A stretch of DNA of 64,000 nucleotides from Brevundimonas sp. PAMC22021 (GCF_019443405.1 NZ_CP080376.1:2666001-2730000), one strand, 5' to 3'. Numbered from the stretch's first letter, positions 18,580 through 27,061 are shown. The notes: generated from the letters alone by a model not told the origin. Made by a program: numbers and translations.

Positions 18580-18996
18580 ATGTCCAACACCATCAAGATC
18601 ACTTCGGCCATTGTCGCCCCGGTCATCGCTCTGGGTCTGATGGCGGCTCCGGCCTCGGCGCAGAGCTGGCGCGACCGCGATCATGACCGCGGCGAGCGCA
18701 CCACCCGCAATGCGGTGGTTGGCGCGGTGGTCGGCGGCATCGCCGGCGCCCTGGTCGGCAACGGCGACGGCACCTACATCGCCGGCGGCGCGCTGGCGGG
18801 CGGCGCCCTGGGCGCCCTCAGCGCCAACGACCGGGATCGTCGCTACGACAACCGCTATGACCGTCGCTACAGCAACGGCTACAACTACCGGTACGACAAC
18901 CGCTACAACGCCGGCTACGACCGCCGCTACTATGACCGCAACGACCGTCGCGATTACCGCCGCGACCGCGACTATCGCTACGACCGCCGCTGGTAA
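18580..18996 (+). CDS. secreted glycine-zipper protein with Asp/Arg/Tyr-rich tail
   Basis: A 138-residue exported protein. A signal peptide ends ASAQS near residue 28. Residues 46-80 form a glycine zipper ([17 protein letters not shown] and a second GxxxG run), which can insert into or associate with membranes. The tail (about 83-138) is an unusual low-complexity repeat of Asp, Arg, Tyr and Asn ([11 protein letters not shown]-type units). An AGGAGG site lies six bases before the ATG. It is divergent from groES and ends in a strong terminator. Family members are linked to envelope stress, but the function is unknown. Confidence 0.85.
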   Translation: MSNTIKITSAIVAPVIALGLMAAPASAQSWRDRDHDRGERTTRNAVVGAVVGGIAGALVGNGDGTYIAGGALAGGALGALSANDRDRRYDNRYDRRYSNGYNYRYDNRYNAGYDRRYYDRNDRRDYRRDRDYRYDRRW

Positions 18997-19020
18997 GCGG
19001 ATTGCAGTCTGAAAGACCCG

Positions 19021-19054
19021 AGGGCGTCGCCGAAAGGCGGCGCCCTTTCTTTTT
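19021..19054 (+). terminator. terminator after the glycine-zipper gene
   Basis: An 11-base stem (AGGGCGTCGCC with GGCGGCGCCCT, one G-T pair), a GAAA tetraloop and TTCTTTTT. It lies between this gene and convergent pgi. Confidence 0.9.
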
Positions 19055-19057
19055 CCG

Positions 19058-20671
19058 TCAGCCCATCAGCCGCGTCAGCAGGGCGGCCGTGGACGGATCG
19101 AGATCGGCCGACGGACCGCCCGCCTCCACGTCCTTCAGGATCGCCTTGGCCAGCACCTTGCCCAGTTCGACCCCCCACTGGTCGAAGCTGTTGATGTCCC
19201 AGATCACGCCTTCCACAAAGGTCTTGTGCTCATAGAGCGCCAGCAGCGCGCCGAGCGTGCAGGGCGTAAGGCGATCCATGACGATGGCGGTGGACGGCCG
19301 GTTGCCGGGAAAGGCGCGGTGAGGGGCCAGCCGCTCCGCCTCCGCCACGTCCATCCCGCCCGCCAGCATCTCGGCGCGCGCGGCCTCGGCCGTCTTCCCC
19401 AGCATCAGCGCCTGCATCTGCGCCAGCGCATTGGACCACAGCGGGCTTTCGGGCCTCTGGGCGTGGGTGCTCTTCACCACCACGAACTCGGCCGGGACCA
19501 CCTGCGGCCCCTGATGGATCTGCTGGAAAAAGGCGTGCTGGCCGTTGGTGCCTGGCTCTCCGAACACCACGGGACAGGTCTGGCGCCCGACTTCCGAGCC
19601 GTCACGGCGCACCCGCTTGCCATTCGACTCCATCTCCAGCTGCTGCAGGAAGGACGGCAGGCGACGCAGGGCGTGGGCGTAGGGCGCGACCGTCCGCGCC
19701 GGCCGGTCCAGCCCATCGACATTGAACACCTGGGCCAGGGCCAGCAGCACCGGCGCGTTCCGCTCCAGCGGCGCTTCGACGAAATGCTCGTCCATGTCGC
19801 GGGCGCCCGCCAGCATGTCCTCGAACTCGTCCGGTCCCAGGGCCACCGCGCACGACAGGCTGACCGCCGACCACAGCGAATAGCGACCCCCGACCCAGTC
19901 CCGGAAGGCAAAGGTCCGCCCGCAGCCGAACGCTTCCGCCTTGTCCGGCGCGGCCGTGACGCCGATGAAATGGTTGCTCATGCCCTCTGTGGGCAGGGCG
20001 GCCTGCAGCCACGCCTTGGCGGCCTCGGCGTTGGCCAGGGTCTCCTGCGTCGTAAAGGTCTTGGACACCACCACCACCAGAGTGGTCGCCGGGTTCAGCC
20101 CGGTCAGGGCCTCGGCCATGTCGCGCGGATCGATGTTGGCGACAAAGCGCAGGTCGATCGTGGGCTCCAGCGGGCGCAGCGCATCCCACACCACGCGCGG
20201 CCCCAGGTCCGATCCGCCGATGCCGACATGGACGATGGCGGCGAACCGCTCGCCGGTAGCGCCGCGAAGCTCGCCCGAACGCACCGCATCGGCATAGGCG
20301 CGGATGTCGGCGCGGACCTGGTCCACCTCGGCCGACACCGGCTCGCCCAGCGCGTGGAAGTCGGCGCCCGCATCGGCGCGCAGGGCGGGGTGCAGCACCG
20401 CCCGGCCTTCGGTCAGGTTGACGGCCTCGCCCGCGAACAGCGCGGCGCGGCGGCCCTCGACATCGGCGGCGCGCGCCAGATCGAGGCAGGCGTCGAACGC
20501 CTCGCGCGTCCAGCTCTGCTTCGACAGGTCCAGATGCAGCCCGGCGGCGTCCAGCGTCATCCGCGACATCCGCTCGGGGTCGGCCGCGAACTGATCGACG
20601 ATGCGAGCCGAGGCGGAAGCGCGCGCGGCGGCGTCAAGGACGCTCCAGGCTTCGTCGAGCGTCTTGGTCAT
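19058..20671 (-). CDS. pgi: glucose-6-phosphate isomerase
   Basis: A 537-residue cytosolic enzyme interconverting glucose-6-phosphate and fructose-6-phosphate. The start MTKTLDEAW is preceded by GGAGA. Signatures include the SIS-domain sugar-phosphate motif [24 protein letters not shown], the second family signature with [10 protein letters not shown], and [18 protein letters not shown] near the C-terminus with the active-site His. Length is normal. Other glycolytic genes are absent from the window. Confidence 0.97.
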   Translation of the reverse strand: MTKTLDEAWSVLDAAARASASARIVDQFAADPERMSRMTLDAAGLHLDLSKQSWTREAFDACLDLARAADVEGRRAALFAGEAVNLTEGRAVLHPALRADAGADFHALGEPVSAEVDQVRADIRAYADAVRSGELRGATGERFAAIVHVGIGGSDLGPRVVWDALRPLEPTIDLRFVANIDPRDMAEALTGLNPATTLVVVVSKTFTTQETLANAEAAKAWLQAALPTEGMSNHFIGVTAAPDKAEAFGCGRTFAFRDWVGGRYSLWSAVSLSCAVALGPDEFEDMLAGARDMDEHFVEAPLERNAPVLLALAQVFNVDGLDRPARTVAPYAHALRRLPSFLQQLEMESNGKRVRRDGSEVGRQTCPVVFGEPGTNGQHAFFQQIHQGPQVVPAEFVVVKSTHAQRPESPLWSNALAQMQALMLGKTAEAARAEMLAGGMDVAEAERLAPHRAFPGNRPSTAIVMDRLTPCTLGALLALYEHKTFVEGVIWDINSFDQWGVELGKVLAKAILKDVEAGGPSADLDPSTAALLTRLMG

Positions 20672-20757
20672 CTGCGGTCTCCGGCGCGGCTGTATGGTCA
20701 AGGCCTCGTTTACGGTTGAGGCGTAATCGGGTTCTAACGCGAAAAGGAACAATCGCC

Positions 20758-21234
20758 ATGTCCTGCGGCCTCGCCCTCGCCATCGCCCTGATGACCTCCG
20801 ACCCGGCCGTGGCGCTCGCCGCCGCGCAGCCGGAAACCCAGGCCGGCGCGCCCGTCTCCGTCGCGGGCGAGCCGATGTTCGCCGACATCATCGCCCGGTC
20901 CAAGCGGCTGAAGGCCCAGGTCGACGGCTGGACCGCGTCGGGCGCCGCCAACGCGCCCGGCTTCTTCGCCGGCGTCGACTATACGGGCTTCAAGAGCGAG
21001 GCCGAGCGCCTGGCCGCCCTGGACATGCAGGGCCACCTGATCCTGAAGGAGCGGGGCACGGACGGCGACCTGAAGTGCATCCTGCGCGGCATCTCCGAGG
21101 ACATGCCCAAGAAGATCGCGGCTGTGGAGGCCGCCCGTTCGGACGGCGGCCGCGCCACGGCCCTGTCGGAACTGTCCTACCTCCTGAACGACAACGTCGA
21201 AGTCATCACCGCCCCGCCCGCGCCGCCGGTGTAG
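20758..21234 (+). CDS. secreted protein of unknown function
   Basis: A 158-residue protein starting MSCGLALAIALM, with AAGGA nine bases upstream. A signal peptide probably ends in the ALAAAQ region near residue 23. The mature part is helical and mixed-charge, with FADIIARSKRLKAQVDGW and LKCILRGISEDMPKKIA, and has no motif I recognise. It ends in an Ala-Pro run. Its last 29 bases overlap the 3' end of the convergent dsbD-like gene, so the two transcripts would be antisense to each other there. It is divergent from pgi. Confidence 0.7.
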   Translation: MSCGLALAIALMTSDPAVALAAAQPETQAGAPVSVAGEPMFADIIARSKRLKAQVDGWTASGAANAPGFFAGVDYTGFKSEAERLAALDMQGHLILKERGTDGDLKCILRGISEDMPKKIAAVEAARSDGGRATALSELSYLLNDNVEVITAPPAPPV

Positions 21235-23362
21235 GACGCGGCGGCCCTCGCGCGCCCTTCAACGCATCCACGACCGACCCCTCCGTCAGCAGCTGCGGCA
21301 GCACGCGCGGCTCCCCGCCCCCGCCGGGGTACAGCAGGTACAGCGGCACGCCCGAGCGGCCGCGCGCCTCCAGTTCACGGGTGATGGCGTCGTCGCGGCG
21401 GGTCCAGTCGGCGACCAGATAGACGCCGTTCGCCGCCTCCAGAGCCTGTGAGACCTCGCGCGAGGACAGGGCCGCGCGCTCGTTGATCTTGCAGGTGACG
21501 CACCAGTCGGCGGTGAAGTTGACCAGCACCGGCCGGCCCGAGCCTTGCGCCTCCCGCACCGCCTGCGGCGACCAGGGCTGGGCATGCAGGGGACCTGAGG
21601 GGGAAACCGCGGGCGGACGCGCCTGCGATGCGGCGACGCCCGCAAGGCCGACGCCAAGCGCCAGCGCGGCGACGGCCGCGACGCCTGCGCCGATCGTGCG
21701 ACGGCCTTGTGCGCGGCGCGTCTGCAACCGGCCGGACAGCCACAGGCCCCCGGCGACGGCGAGGCTCCCGGCCAGCAGCAGGATCAGCGCGGGCTGCCCT
21801 GACTGGCGGGCGAACACCCACAGCAGCCAGGCCGCGGCGGCGTACATCGGCAGGGCCAGAACTTGCTTCAGCCGTTCCATCCACGGACCGGGGCGCGGCA
21901 GCCGCTTCAACAGGCCGGGAGAGAGACTGACCAGCAGATACGGCAGGCCCAGCCCCAGCCCCAGCGCCAGAAACACCGCCAGCGCCGCCGGCCACGGCAT
22001 GACCAGGGCCGCGCCGAGGGCCGCGGCCATGAAGGGGGCGGTGCAGGGAGCGGCCACCACCACCGCCAGGGCGCCCGTCAGAAAGGCGCCGCCCGCGTGA
22101 TGGCCGCTCCAGCGGCCGGCGCCCAGCGCCTGCAATCCTGCGCCCATGTGAAAGACGCCCGACAGGTTCAGCGCCACCGCCAGCATCAGCAGCGACAGGC
22201 CCGCCACCACCGCCGGCGACTGCAGCTGAAAGCCCCAGCCGATCGCCGCGCCGCCGGCGCGCAGCGCCAGAAGCAGGCCGGCGAGCAGCAGAAAGGTCAG
22301 GAGCACGCCCGCCACAAAGGCCAGCCCGTCGCGGCGGGCGCGGCGCGGGTCATGCGCCGCCGCCGACAACGCCGCCGCCTTCATCGCCAGCACCGGAAAC
22401 ACGCAGGGCATCAGGTTCAGGACCAGTCCGCCGAGCAAGGCGAGACCCAGCGCCTGCAGGACCGCGATCCCGCCGCCGTTCGTCGGCTCGCCCGCGTCGT
22501 CGGACCAGGGTCGGAGCGTCGCACCGCCGGATGCGCCGGGAAGCGCCGGGCCGGCCTCGGCGGTGATTTCCCAGGCGCCGCGATCGGTGGCCAGAACGCC
22601 CGACAGCGGCGCATCGCCCGCCCGCCTCGGCGTCAGCGTCAGGGTCACGCCGTCCGGCCCCGCTTGTCCGCTCTGGGGCGCGGCGTGGTCGATGGCGTCG
22701 CCGTCGTAGGGAAAGAACCAGGCCTGGCGAATGGCCTCGCCGGCCAGGGCGCCTCCGGTCGCCGACAGGATCAGGCGCTCGCCGTCACGGGTGGCGCGGG
22801 CGGCGATGGCGGCCGGGCGCGGCGCGGCCTCGACGGCCTGCTGGATCGCGGCGCCCCAGGGGCGGGTCAGGGGAGCGGCGCCGTCGCGCACCGGCAGGGC
22901 GAGGTTGAGCGTCAGCGGCTCGGGCACGCACATGCGGTCGCTGCACACCAGAAACAGCGCCTCGACCGACAGGTCCAGGGTCGATCCGACGCGGGCGGAC
23001 GCCGGTACGCTCAGCGTCACCGGCAGAAAGACCTCGCCCGAATAGCCGTAGTTGACCAGGCTCATCAGTCGCTGGCGCGTCGGCAGGGGCCACAGGATGG
23101 GTCCGGCTTCAACGCCCGGCGGCAAGCGCCATTCAAGCGTCGTGGCCCCGCCCGAGTCGCCCGGATTGCGCCAATAGGTGTGCCAGCCCTCGGCGATGCT
23201 CTGGCGCACCGCCACCACCACGGTCGAACCGGGCGCGGCCCAGGCGCTCATCGGGACCAGTTCGGCCTCGATCCGCTCGGTGCGGACCGGCTGGGCGCGG
23301 GCGTCCGATCCGAAGCCGAGGATCGCGGTCAGCAGGCCGAGAAGAAGACAGGCAAGGCGCAA
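21206..23362 (-). CDS. DsbD/ScsB-type protein-disulfide reductase
   Basis: A 718-residue inner-membrane protein. A signal peptide leads into an N-terminal periplasmic domain (about 25-290) of the DsbC-like type found in ScsB proteins. A transmembrane core (about 300-560) carries the redox Cys motifs MPCVFPVLAMK and APCTAPFMAA. A C-terminal thioredoxin-like domain (about 600-705) has the active site ADWCVTCKINE. Such proteins carry electrons from cytosolic thioredoxin across the membrane to periplasmic thiol proteins. No ccm or scs partner genes are adjacent. Its 3' end overlaps the convergent secreted-protein gene by 29 bases. Confidence 0.93.
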   Translation of the reverse strand: MRLACLLLGLLTAILGFGSDARAQPVRTERIEAELVPMSAWAAPGSTVVVAVRQSIAEGWHTYWRNPGDSGGATTLEWRLPPGVEAGPILWPLPTRQRLMSLVNYGYSGEVFLPVTLSVPASARVGSTLDLSVEALFLVCSDRMCVPEPLTLNLALPVRDGAAPLTRPWGAAIQQAVEAAPRPAAIAARATRDGERLILSATGGALAGEAIRQAWFFPYDGDAIDHAAPQSGQAGPDGVTLTLTPRRAGDAPLSGVLATDRGAWEITAEAGPALPGASGGATLRPWSDDAGEPTNGGGIAVLQALGLALLGGLVLNLMPCVFPVLAMKAAALSAAAHDPRRARRDGLAFVAGVLLTFLLLAGLLLALRAGGAAIGWGFQLQSPAVVAGLSLLMLAVALNLSGVFHMGAGLQALGAGRWSGHHAGGAFLTGALAVVVAAPCTAPFMAAALGAALVMPWPAALAVFLALGLGLGLPYLLVSLSPGLLKRLPRPGPWMERLKQVLALPMYAAAAWLLWVFARQSGQPALILLLAGSLAVAGGLWLSGRLQTRRAQGRRTIGAGVAAVAALALGVGLAGVAASQARPPAVSPSGPLHAQPWSPQAVREAQGSGRPVLVNFTADWCVTCKINERAALSSREVSQALEAANGVYLVADWTRRDDAITRELEARGRSGVPLYLLYPGGGGEPRVLPQLLTEGSVVDALKGARGPPRPTPAARAGR

Positions 23363-23432
23363 GGGGCGGACCGCTGGGGCGAAGGGGAGGCCTCAGTCTA
23401 GAGGTCCGGGTCCACCTGCGCCACTGCGCGGG

Positions 23433-23867
23433 TCAGCGCGGTCGGGCGTCGATCACGATCTCGGTGCGGCGGCGCAGCGGCTCGCTGGTCCCGTCCTGCT
23501 TGGTCGCGCCCTGATCGCCCGCCGCCTCCACGTCAAAGGCCGGCGTAGGCAGACCGGCCTCGGCCAGGGCGCCCGCCACCATACGCGCGCGCTGCGCCGA
23601 CAGGCTCAGGTTGGCGTCGGCGCCGCCGGTCGCATCCGCCAGCCCCAGCACCCGCACCATCTCGATCCGGCACGGCTGCATCCGCTCGCCCGCCAGCCTT
23701 ATCGCCTCCGCCGCATCGGGCGTCAGCCGCGCCTGGCCTTCGGCGAAATAGACGTCGAACCGATGCGCCGCGCACTGCGGCGTCTCCGCCACCAGCGCCT
23801 CGCGCGTCTCAGGCTGCGTCGCGCACCCCGCCGCCAGCATCCCGCCGACCACCATCAACCGTTTCAT
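23433..23867 (-). CDS. OmpA-family lipoprotein, short form
   Basis: A 144-residue lipoprotein. The start MKRLMVVGG is preceded by AGAGGGG; the lipobox is LAAGC (Cys15). The rest is an OmpA-like domain with the FDVYFAEGQARLTPDA strand-turn and VRVLGLADATGGADANLSLS, but the usual GHTD is replaced by GLADATG, and the final Arg motif reads RRRTEIVI. It has probable peptidoglycan binding. It follows the glycine-zipper lipoprotein gene, separated by a terminator. Confidence 0.85.
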   Translation of the reverse strand: MKRLMVVGGMLAAGCATQPETREALVAETPQCAAHRFDVYFAEGQARLTPDAAEAIRLAGERMQPCRIEMVRVLGLADATGGADANLSLSAQRARMVAGALAEAGLPTPAFDVEAAGDQGATKQDGTSEPLRRRTEIVIDARPR

Positions 23868-23900
23868 CGAAAGCCCCTCTCGCCAGCAGCCCCTGGCATG

Positions 23901-23932
23901 AAAAGGGCGGCCCGTCGCCAGACGAGCCGCCC
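23901..23932 (-). terminator. terminator after the glycine-zipper lipoprotein gene
   Basis: A 12-base stem with one mismatch (GGGCGGCTCGTC with GACGGGCCGCCC on the minus strand) and a four-base loop, followed by TTTT. Confidence 0.85.
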
Positions 23933-23973
23933 CGAAACCCTTTTGCGTCGTCAAACGACGCATCGGTCAGCGA

Positions 23974-24321
23974 TCAGTAGCGGCGCTGGCCGTTGTCCCA
24001 GTAGCATTCGCTCTGGCGGTTATCGTAGCAATAGTAGTACCGGCCGCCGGAGTCGCGGTAACGCTGCTGGTTGGCGCGGTCCTGCGAGGAGCCGCGGATG
24101 GCGCCCGCCGTGCCGCCGATGGCCGCGCCGATGGCCGCGCCGCGGGCGGTGTTGCCGCTGCCGTTTCCGAGCAGGCCGCCGACGACCGCGCCGGCTGCCG
24201 CGCCGATGGCGCCCTGGCGAACCGTTTCATTGGTGCCGTAGCTGTTGCCGCCGTAAGGGTCGCTGGCGCAAGCCGAGGCCAGAAGGCCGGCTCCGGCGAT
24301 CGCGATGATGGCCTTTTTCAT
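23974..24321 (-). CDS. glycine-zipper lipoprotein
   Basis: A 115-residue lipoprotein. AGAGGA precedes the ATG; the signal sequence MKKAIIAIAGAGLLASAC ends in the lipobox LASAC (Cys18). Residues 38-78 form a glycine zipper (GAIGAAAGAVVGGLLGNG and AAIGAAIGGTAGAI). The tail is Tyr/Arg-rich with two Cys near YYYCYDNRQSECYW, perhaps a disulfide. Probably anchored in a membrane facing the periplasm. An exact EcfG-type promoter lies 40-64 bases upstream, so it is likely a general-stress gene. Confidence 0.87.
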   Translation of the reverse strand: MKKAIIAIAGAGLLASACASDPYGGNSYGTNETVRQGAIGAAAGAVVGGLLGNGSGNTARGAAIGAAIGGTAGAIRGSSQDRANQQRYRDSGGRYYYCYDNRQSECYWDNGQRRY

Positions 24322-24360
24322 GGTGTGATCCTCTGCTCTTCCTGTTCGCCCCGAGCCACA

Positions 24361-24385
24361 AACGCCGCAGCCATGCGCCGGTTCC
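24361..24385 (-). promoter_or_regulatory. EcfG-type (general stress) promoter, glycine-zipper lipoprotein gene
   Basis: On the minus strand GGAAC, 16 bases, CGTT: an exact match to the alphaproteobacterial EcfG/SigT consensus. The -10 element ends 39 bases upstream of the ATG. Confidence 0.8.
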
Positions 24386-24415
24386 GCGATAAGGCGAAGC
24401 TTCTTTCGCGAGGCC

Positions 24416-24441
24416 GGAACGCCTGAACGACAAGGCGCGTT
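24416..24441 (+). promoter_or_regulatory. EcfG-type promoter, lipid kinase gene
   Basis: GGAAC, 17 bases, CGTT, an exact consensus match, divergent from the site at 24361-24385. The -10 element ends only eight bases before the ATG at 24450, so the message would start almost at the start codon, or a later start is used. Confidence 0.75.
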
Positions 24442-24449
24442 CGACGGCC

Positions 24450-25403
24450 ATGGACACGCAAATCGCCGACACGCCGGACGCCGCCAAGGGGCCGGCGCCC
24501 TCTTCCTTGAAGGCGCTCAGCCCGCATGCGCCTATGAAGCGCGTGGTGATGCTGGTGAACCCGCTGTCCGGCAGCGTGGGTCCGCGCGCGGCCGCCGAGG
24601 CCGAGGCCATCCTGAAGGAATACGACATCGAGGCGGAGGTGGTGACGCTGGAGGGCGGACAGTTCGACGCCCAGATCGACGCCGCGTTCGCCAGAAAGCC
24701 GGATGTTCTGCTGGTGCTGGCCGGCGACGGCACGGCCCGCTCGGTCGCTTCCAAGGCCAAGCCGGACGGGCCGCTGATCGCGCCCCTGCCGGGCGGCACC
24801 ATGAACATGCTGCCCAAGGCGCTTTACGGCACTGCCGACTGGAAGCAGGCGCTGACCCGCGCGCTGGAGGAGGGCGAACCGCGGCCGGTGTCCGGCGGCG
24901 AGGTGCAGGGCGAGTATTTCTATTGCGCGGCCATCCTCGGCTCGCCCGCTCTGTGGGCGCCCGCGCGCGAGGCGATCCGCACCGGCAAGATTCGATTGGC
25001 GTGGCAGTATGGCAGGCGCGCCTTGAAGCGCGCCTTCTCGGGTCGGCTGCGCTACAGCCTGGACGGGGCGGAGCGGCGGCGCAGCGAGGCGCTGGTGCTG
25101 ATCAGCCCGATGATCTCGCGCGCGATGGACGAGGCGATGGGGCTGGAAGCGGCGGCCATGGACCCGACCGATGCGGCCGAGGCCTTTCGCCTGGCCGCCA
25201 GCGCGGTGTTCAGCGATTGGCGCCAGGACCCGTCCGTATCGACCCAACCGGCGCGGCGCATCGAGGTGCATGCCCGCTCGCGCATCCCCGCCGTAATCGA
25301 CGGCGAGCCCATGCTGCTGAAGCCGGATGCGGTGGTGCGCTTCACGCCCAAGGCGTTTCGGGCGCTGGCGCCCCGTCCGGCGGCGGCGGAGGATTCGGTC
25401 TGA
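24450..25403 (+). CDS. diacylglycerol/sphingosine kinase-family lipid kinase
   Basis: A 317-residue protein. Residues about 30-150 form the DAGK catalytic domain with LVNPLSGS, LAGDGTARSV (the GGDGT-type nucleotide motif) and PLPGGTMNMLPK. The C-terminal beta-sandwich domain is shorter and divergent. The family phosphorylates lipids such as diacylglycerol; the substrate here is unknown. The first 28 residues precede the domain, and Met29 (base 24534) is an alternative start. No ribosome binding site is seen at either. An EcfG-type promoter lies immediately upstream, and a phosphoesterase gene overlaps its stop codon. Confidence 0.88.
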   Translation: MDTQIADTPDAAKGPAPSSLKALSPHAPMKRVVMLVNPLSGSVGPRAAAEAEAILKEYDIEAEVVTLEGGQFDAQIDAAFARKPDVLLVLAGDGTARSVASKAKPDGPLIAPLPGGTMNMLPKALYGTADWKQALTRALEEGEPRPVSGGEVQGEYFYCAAILGSPALWAPAREAIRTGKIRLAWQYGRRALKRAFSGRLRYSLDGAERRRSEALVLISPMISRAMDEAMGLEAAAMDPTDAAEAFRLAASAVFSDWRQDPSVSTQPARRIEVHARSRIPAVIDGEPMLLKPDAVVRFTPKAFRALAPRPAAAEDSV

Positions 25404-26254
25404 TGGGACGCGTGCTGCAGTTCTCGGACGTCCACTTCGGATGCGAGCACAAGAAGGCGGTGGCCGCTGCGCTGGAATACGCCCATGCGACGCCCAGCGA
25501 CCTGGTGCTGATCACCGGCGACATTACCCAGAAGGGCTATCCCGCCGAGTTCAAGGCCGCGGGCGAATGGATGCGGGCCATGCCCGAGCCGCGCTTCGTC
25601 ATCGTCGGCAACCATGACGTGCCCTATTGGGACGCGGTCGCGCGGGTGTTTCACCCGTGGCGCGCGTTCGAGACGGCGACCGGCTTTCCCGCCCATGACG
25701 GCCAGTTCTGCAACGAGACCGTGATGGTGCGCGGCGTGGTCACCGCGCGCGGTTGGCAGGCGCGGCCGAACTGGTCCAAGGGCGTGATCGACCTGGACCA
25801 GACCCGGCGCGCGGCCGAGGCGCTGCGCCAGGCGCCGATCGGGGCGTTGCGCATCCTGGCCTGCCACCACCCGCTGATCGAGATGGTGGGCACGCCCATG
25901 ACCGGCGACGTCAAGCGCGGCGACAAGGCGGCGCTCATCTTCGCCGAGGCCGGGGTGGACCTGATCATGTCGGGCCATGTGCATGTGCCCTTCGCCCTGC
26001 CGATCGACCTGGCGGACCGCTGCTCCTACGCCATCGGCTGCGGGACGCTGTCGCATCGGGAGCGGGGCTCGCCGCCCGGCTTCAACCAGGTGGATTGGGA
26101 CGCCAAGACCATCACCATAACGGCCATGGCCTGGGACGGCGCGCGTTACAGCTCGCACCAGACGTGGCGGCTGCCGCGCCGGCAGGACACCCGCAAGGCC
26201 GCCACGGCGCCGAGCCCGGTGCAGCCTGGCGAACTGGAGAAGGCGGCGACCTGA
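25403..26254 (+). CDS. calcineurin-like metallophosphoesterase
   Basis: A 283-residue protein. The ATG overlaps the lipid kinase stop codon (TGATG), implying translational coupling. All metal-binding motifs are present: FSDVHFG near residue 7, LITGDIT near 37, VGNHD near 67, ACHHPL near 153 and SGHVH near 190. No signal peptide, so it is cytosolic. The substrate is unknown; coupling to a lipid kinase suggests an opposing or sequential step on a phosphorylated compound, which is inference. A strong terminator follows. Confidence 0.92.
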   Translation: MGRVLQFSDVHFGCEHKKAVAAALEYAHATPSDLVLITGDITQKGYPAEFKAAGEWMRAMPEPRFVIVGNHDVPYWDAVARVFHPWRAFETATGFPAHDGQFCNETVMVRGVVTARGWQARPNWSKGVIDLDQTRRAAEALRQAPIGALRILACHHPLIEMVGTPMTGDVKRGDKAALIFAEAGVDLIMSGHVHVPFALPIDLADRCSYAIGCGTLSHRERGSPPGFNQVDWDAKTITITAMAWDGARYSSHQTWRLPRRQDTRKAATAPSPVQPGELEKAAT

Positions 26255-26301
26255 GCGCGAAGGTTGCTCCGCGCTGCGGGGTGCAGAAGGCCAGGCATGA
26301 G

Positions 26302-26333
26302 AAAAGGGCCGGATCGTGCGATCCGGCCCTTTT
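26302..26333. terminator. bidirectional terminator between convergent genes
   Basis: A perfect 15-base inverted repeat, AAAAGGGCCGGATCG with its complement, leaves A/T runs on both sides. It can stop the phosphoesterase transcript and the opposing DUF1328 transcript. Confidence 0.93.
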
Positions 26334-26358
26334 CCCTGTCTGGTGTTTCCTGTCGTCG

Positions 26359-26538
26359 CTAGAGCCGCGGCGTGCCGCGTCCGCGAAGTCCGCCCGCGAC
26401 CAGGGCGATCACGAACAGGATGATGGCGATCACGGCGATGAACTTGGCGATCTCGAACGAGAAGTTGGCGATGCCGCCGAAGCCGAGAACAGCCGCAATC
26501 AACGCCACGACCAGGAAAATAATAGCCCAACGCATCAT
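26359..26538 (-). CDS. DUF1328-family small membrane protein
   Basis: A 59-residue protein beginning MMRWAIIFLVVALI, with AGGAAGGA eight bases upstream. Two membrane helices (about 4-24 and 33-51) surround a GFGGIANFSFEIAK turn, the signature of DUF1328 (YtjA-like) proteins. These small inner-membrane proteins are widespread and often stress induced, with unknown function. An exact EcfG-type promoter lies 68-92 bases upstream. It converges on the phosphoesterase gene, sharing the bidirectional terminator. Confidence 0.9.
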   Translation of the reverse strand: MMRWAIIFLVVALIAAVLGFGGIANFSFEIAKFIAVIAIILFVIALVAGGLRGRGTPRL

Positions 26539-26605
26539 GACTGGGGTCCTTCCTGAGAGTTGATACTCGACGGCTTCGGGAGTGTCCTTGGCCTGTCGAG
26601 AAACA

Positions 26606-26630
26606 AACGTCGCCGTGACTTGCGCGTTCC
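26606..26630 (-). promoter_or_regulatory. EcfG-type promoter, DUF1328 gene
   Basis: On the minus strand GGAAC, 16 bases, CGTT, an exact match. It overlaps the short gap after the upstream membrane-protein gene and points at the DUF1328 gene. Confidence 0.8.
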
Positions 26631-26656
26631 GGGGCGAAGGCGAGATTCGACTCGGC

Positions 26657-27061
26657 TCAGCGCCGCCGACGATAGCCGCGCCGCTCCATCTTCCGTTCGG
26701 TCACGAAGCTAGCCACGATGGCGGCGAGCGCCGGGTTGCGCAGCAGCAGGAACAGGGCGCCGAGACCGCCGACCGCGCCGATCATCGGGCGGTCCTTAAT
26801 CAGATGCAGCGCCTTGGCCGCCAGGCCTTCCGGCTCCTCATCCTCGTCGTGGTGATCGCCGGCGTCCTTTTTCAGGAAGACCACGGCCACGACCGCCGCC
26901 AGCGCCGCGAAGACGGCGAACGTCAGCGCCGAGGCGCCGGCGGGCGGCAGGACCAGGAACAGCAGATGATAAACGGTGATCCCCAGAAAGATCACGGCGA
27001 CAAGCGCGGCGGCGGCGACGACCGCCCCCGCCACCACCTTGTTGATGAGGCCCTTCAGCAT
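26657..27061 (-). CDS. small membrane protein, stress-associated (unknown function)
   Basis: A 134-residue protein with two N-terminal hydrophobic helices (about 8-30 and 40-63), an acidic and His-rich loop DHHDEDEEPEG (about 68-78), a third hydrophobic segment (about 92-118) and a very basic end, RKMERRGYRRRR. It resembles holin-like or phage-shock-type small membrane proteins in layout but carries no motif I can name. Its ATG overlaps the stop of the DUF883-like gene by one base (TGATG), so it is coupled to that stress gene and shares its EcfG-type promoter. Confidence 0.8.
   Translation of the reverse strand: MLKGLINKVVAGAVVAAAALVAVIFLGITVYHLLFLVLPPAGASALTFAVFAALAAVVAVVFLKKDAGDHHDEDEEPEGLAAKALHLIKDRPMIGAVGGLGALFLLLRNPALAAIVASFVTERKMERRGYRRRR

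Noticed and set aside
26719-27061. Prophage holin for the 134-residue membrane protein
   Set aside because: The layout is similar, but no lysin, phage genes or attachment sites are near, and the gene is coupled to a stress gene.
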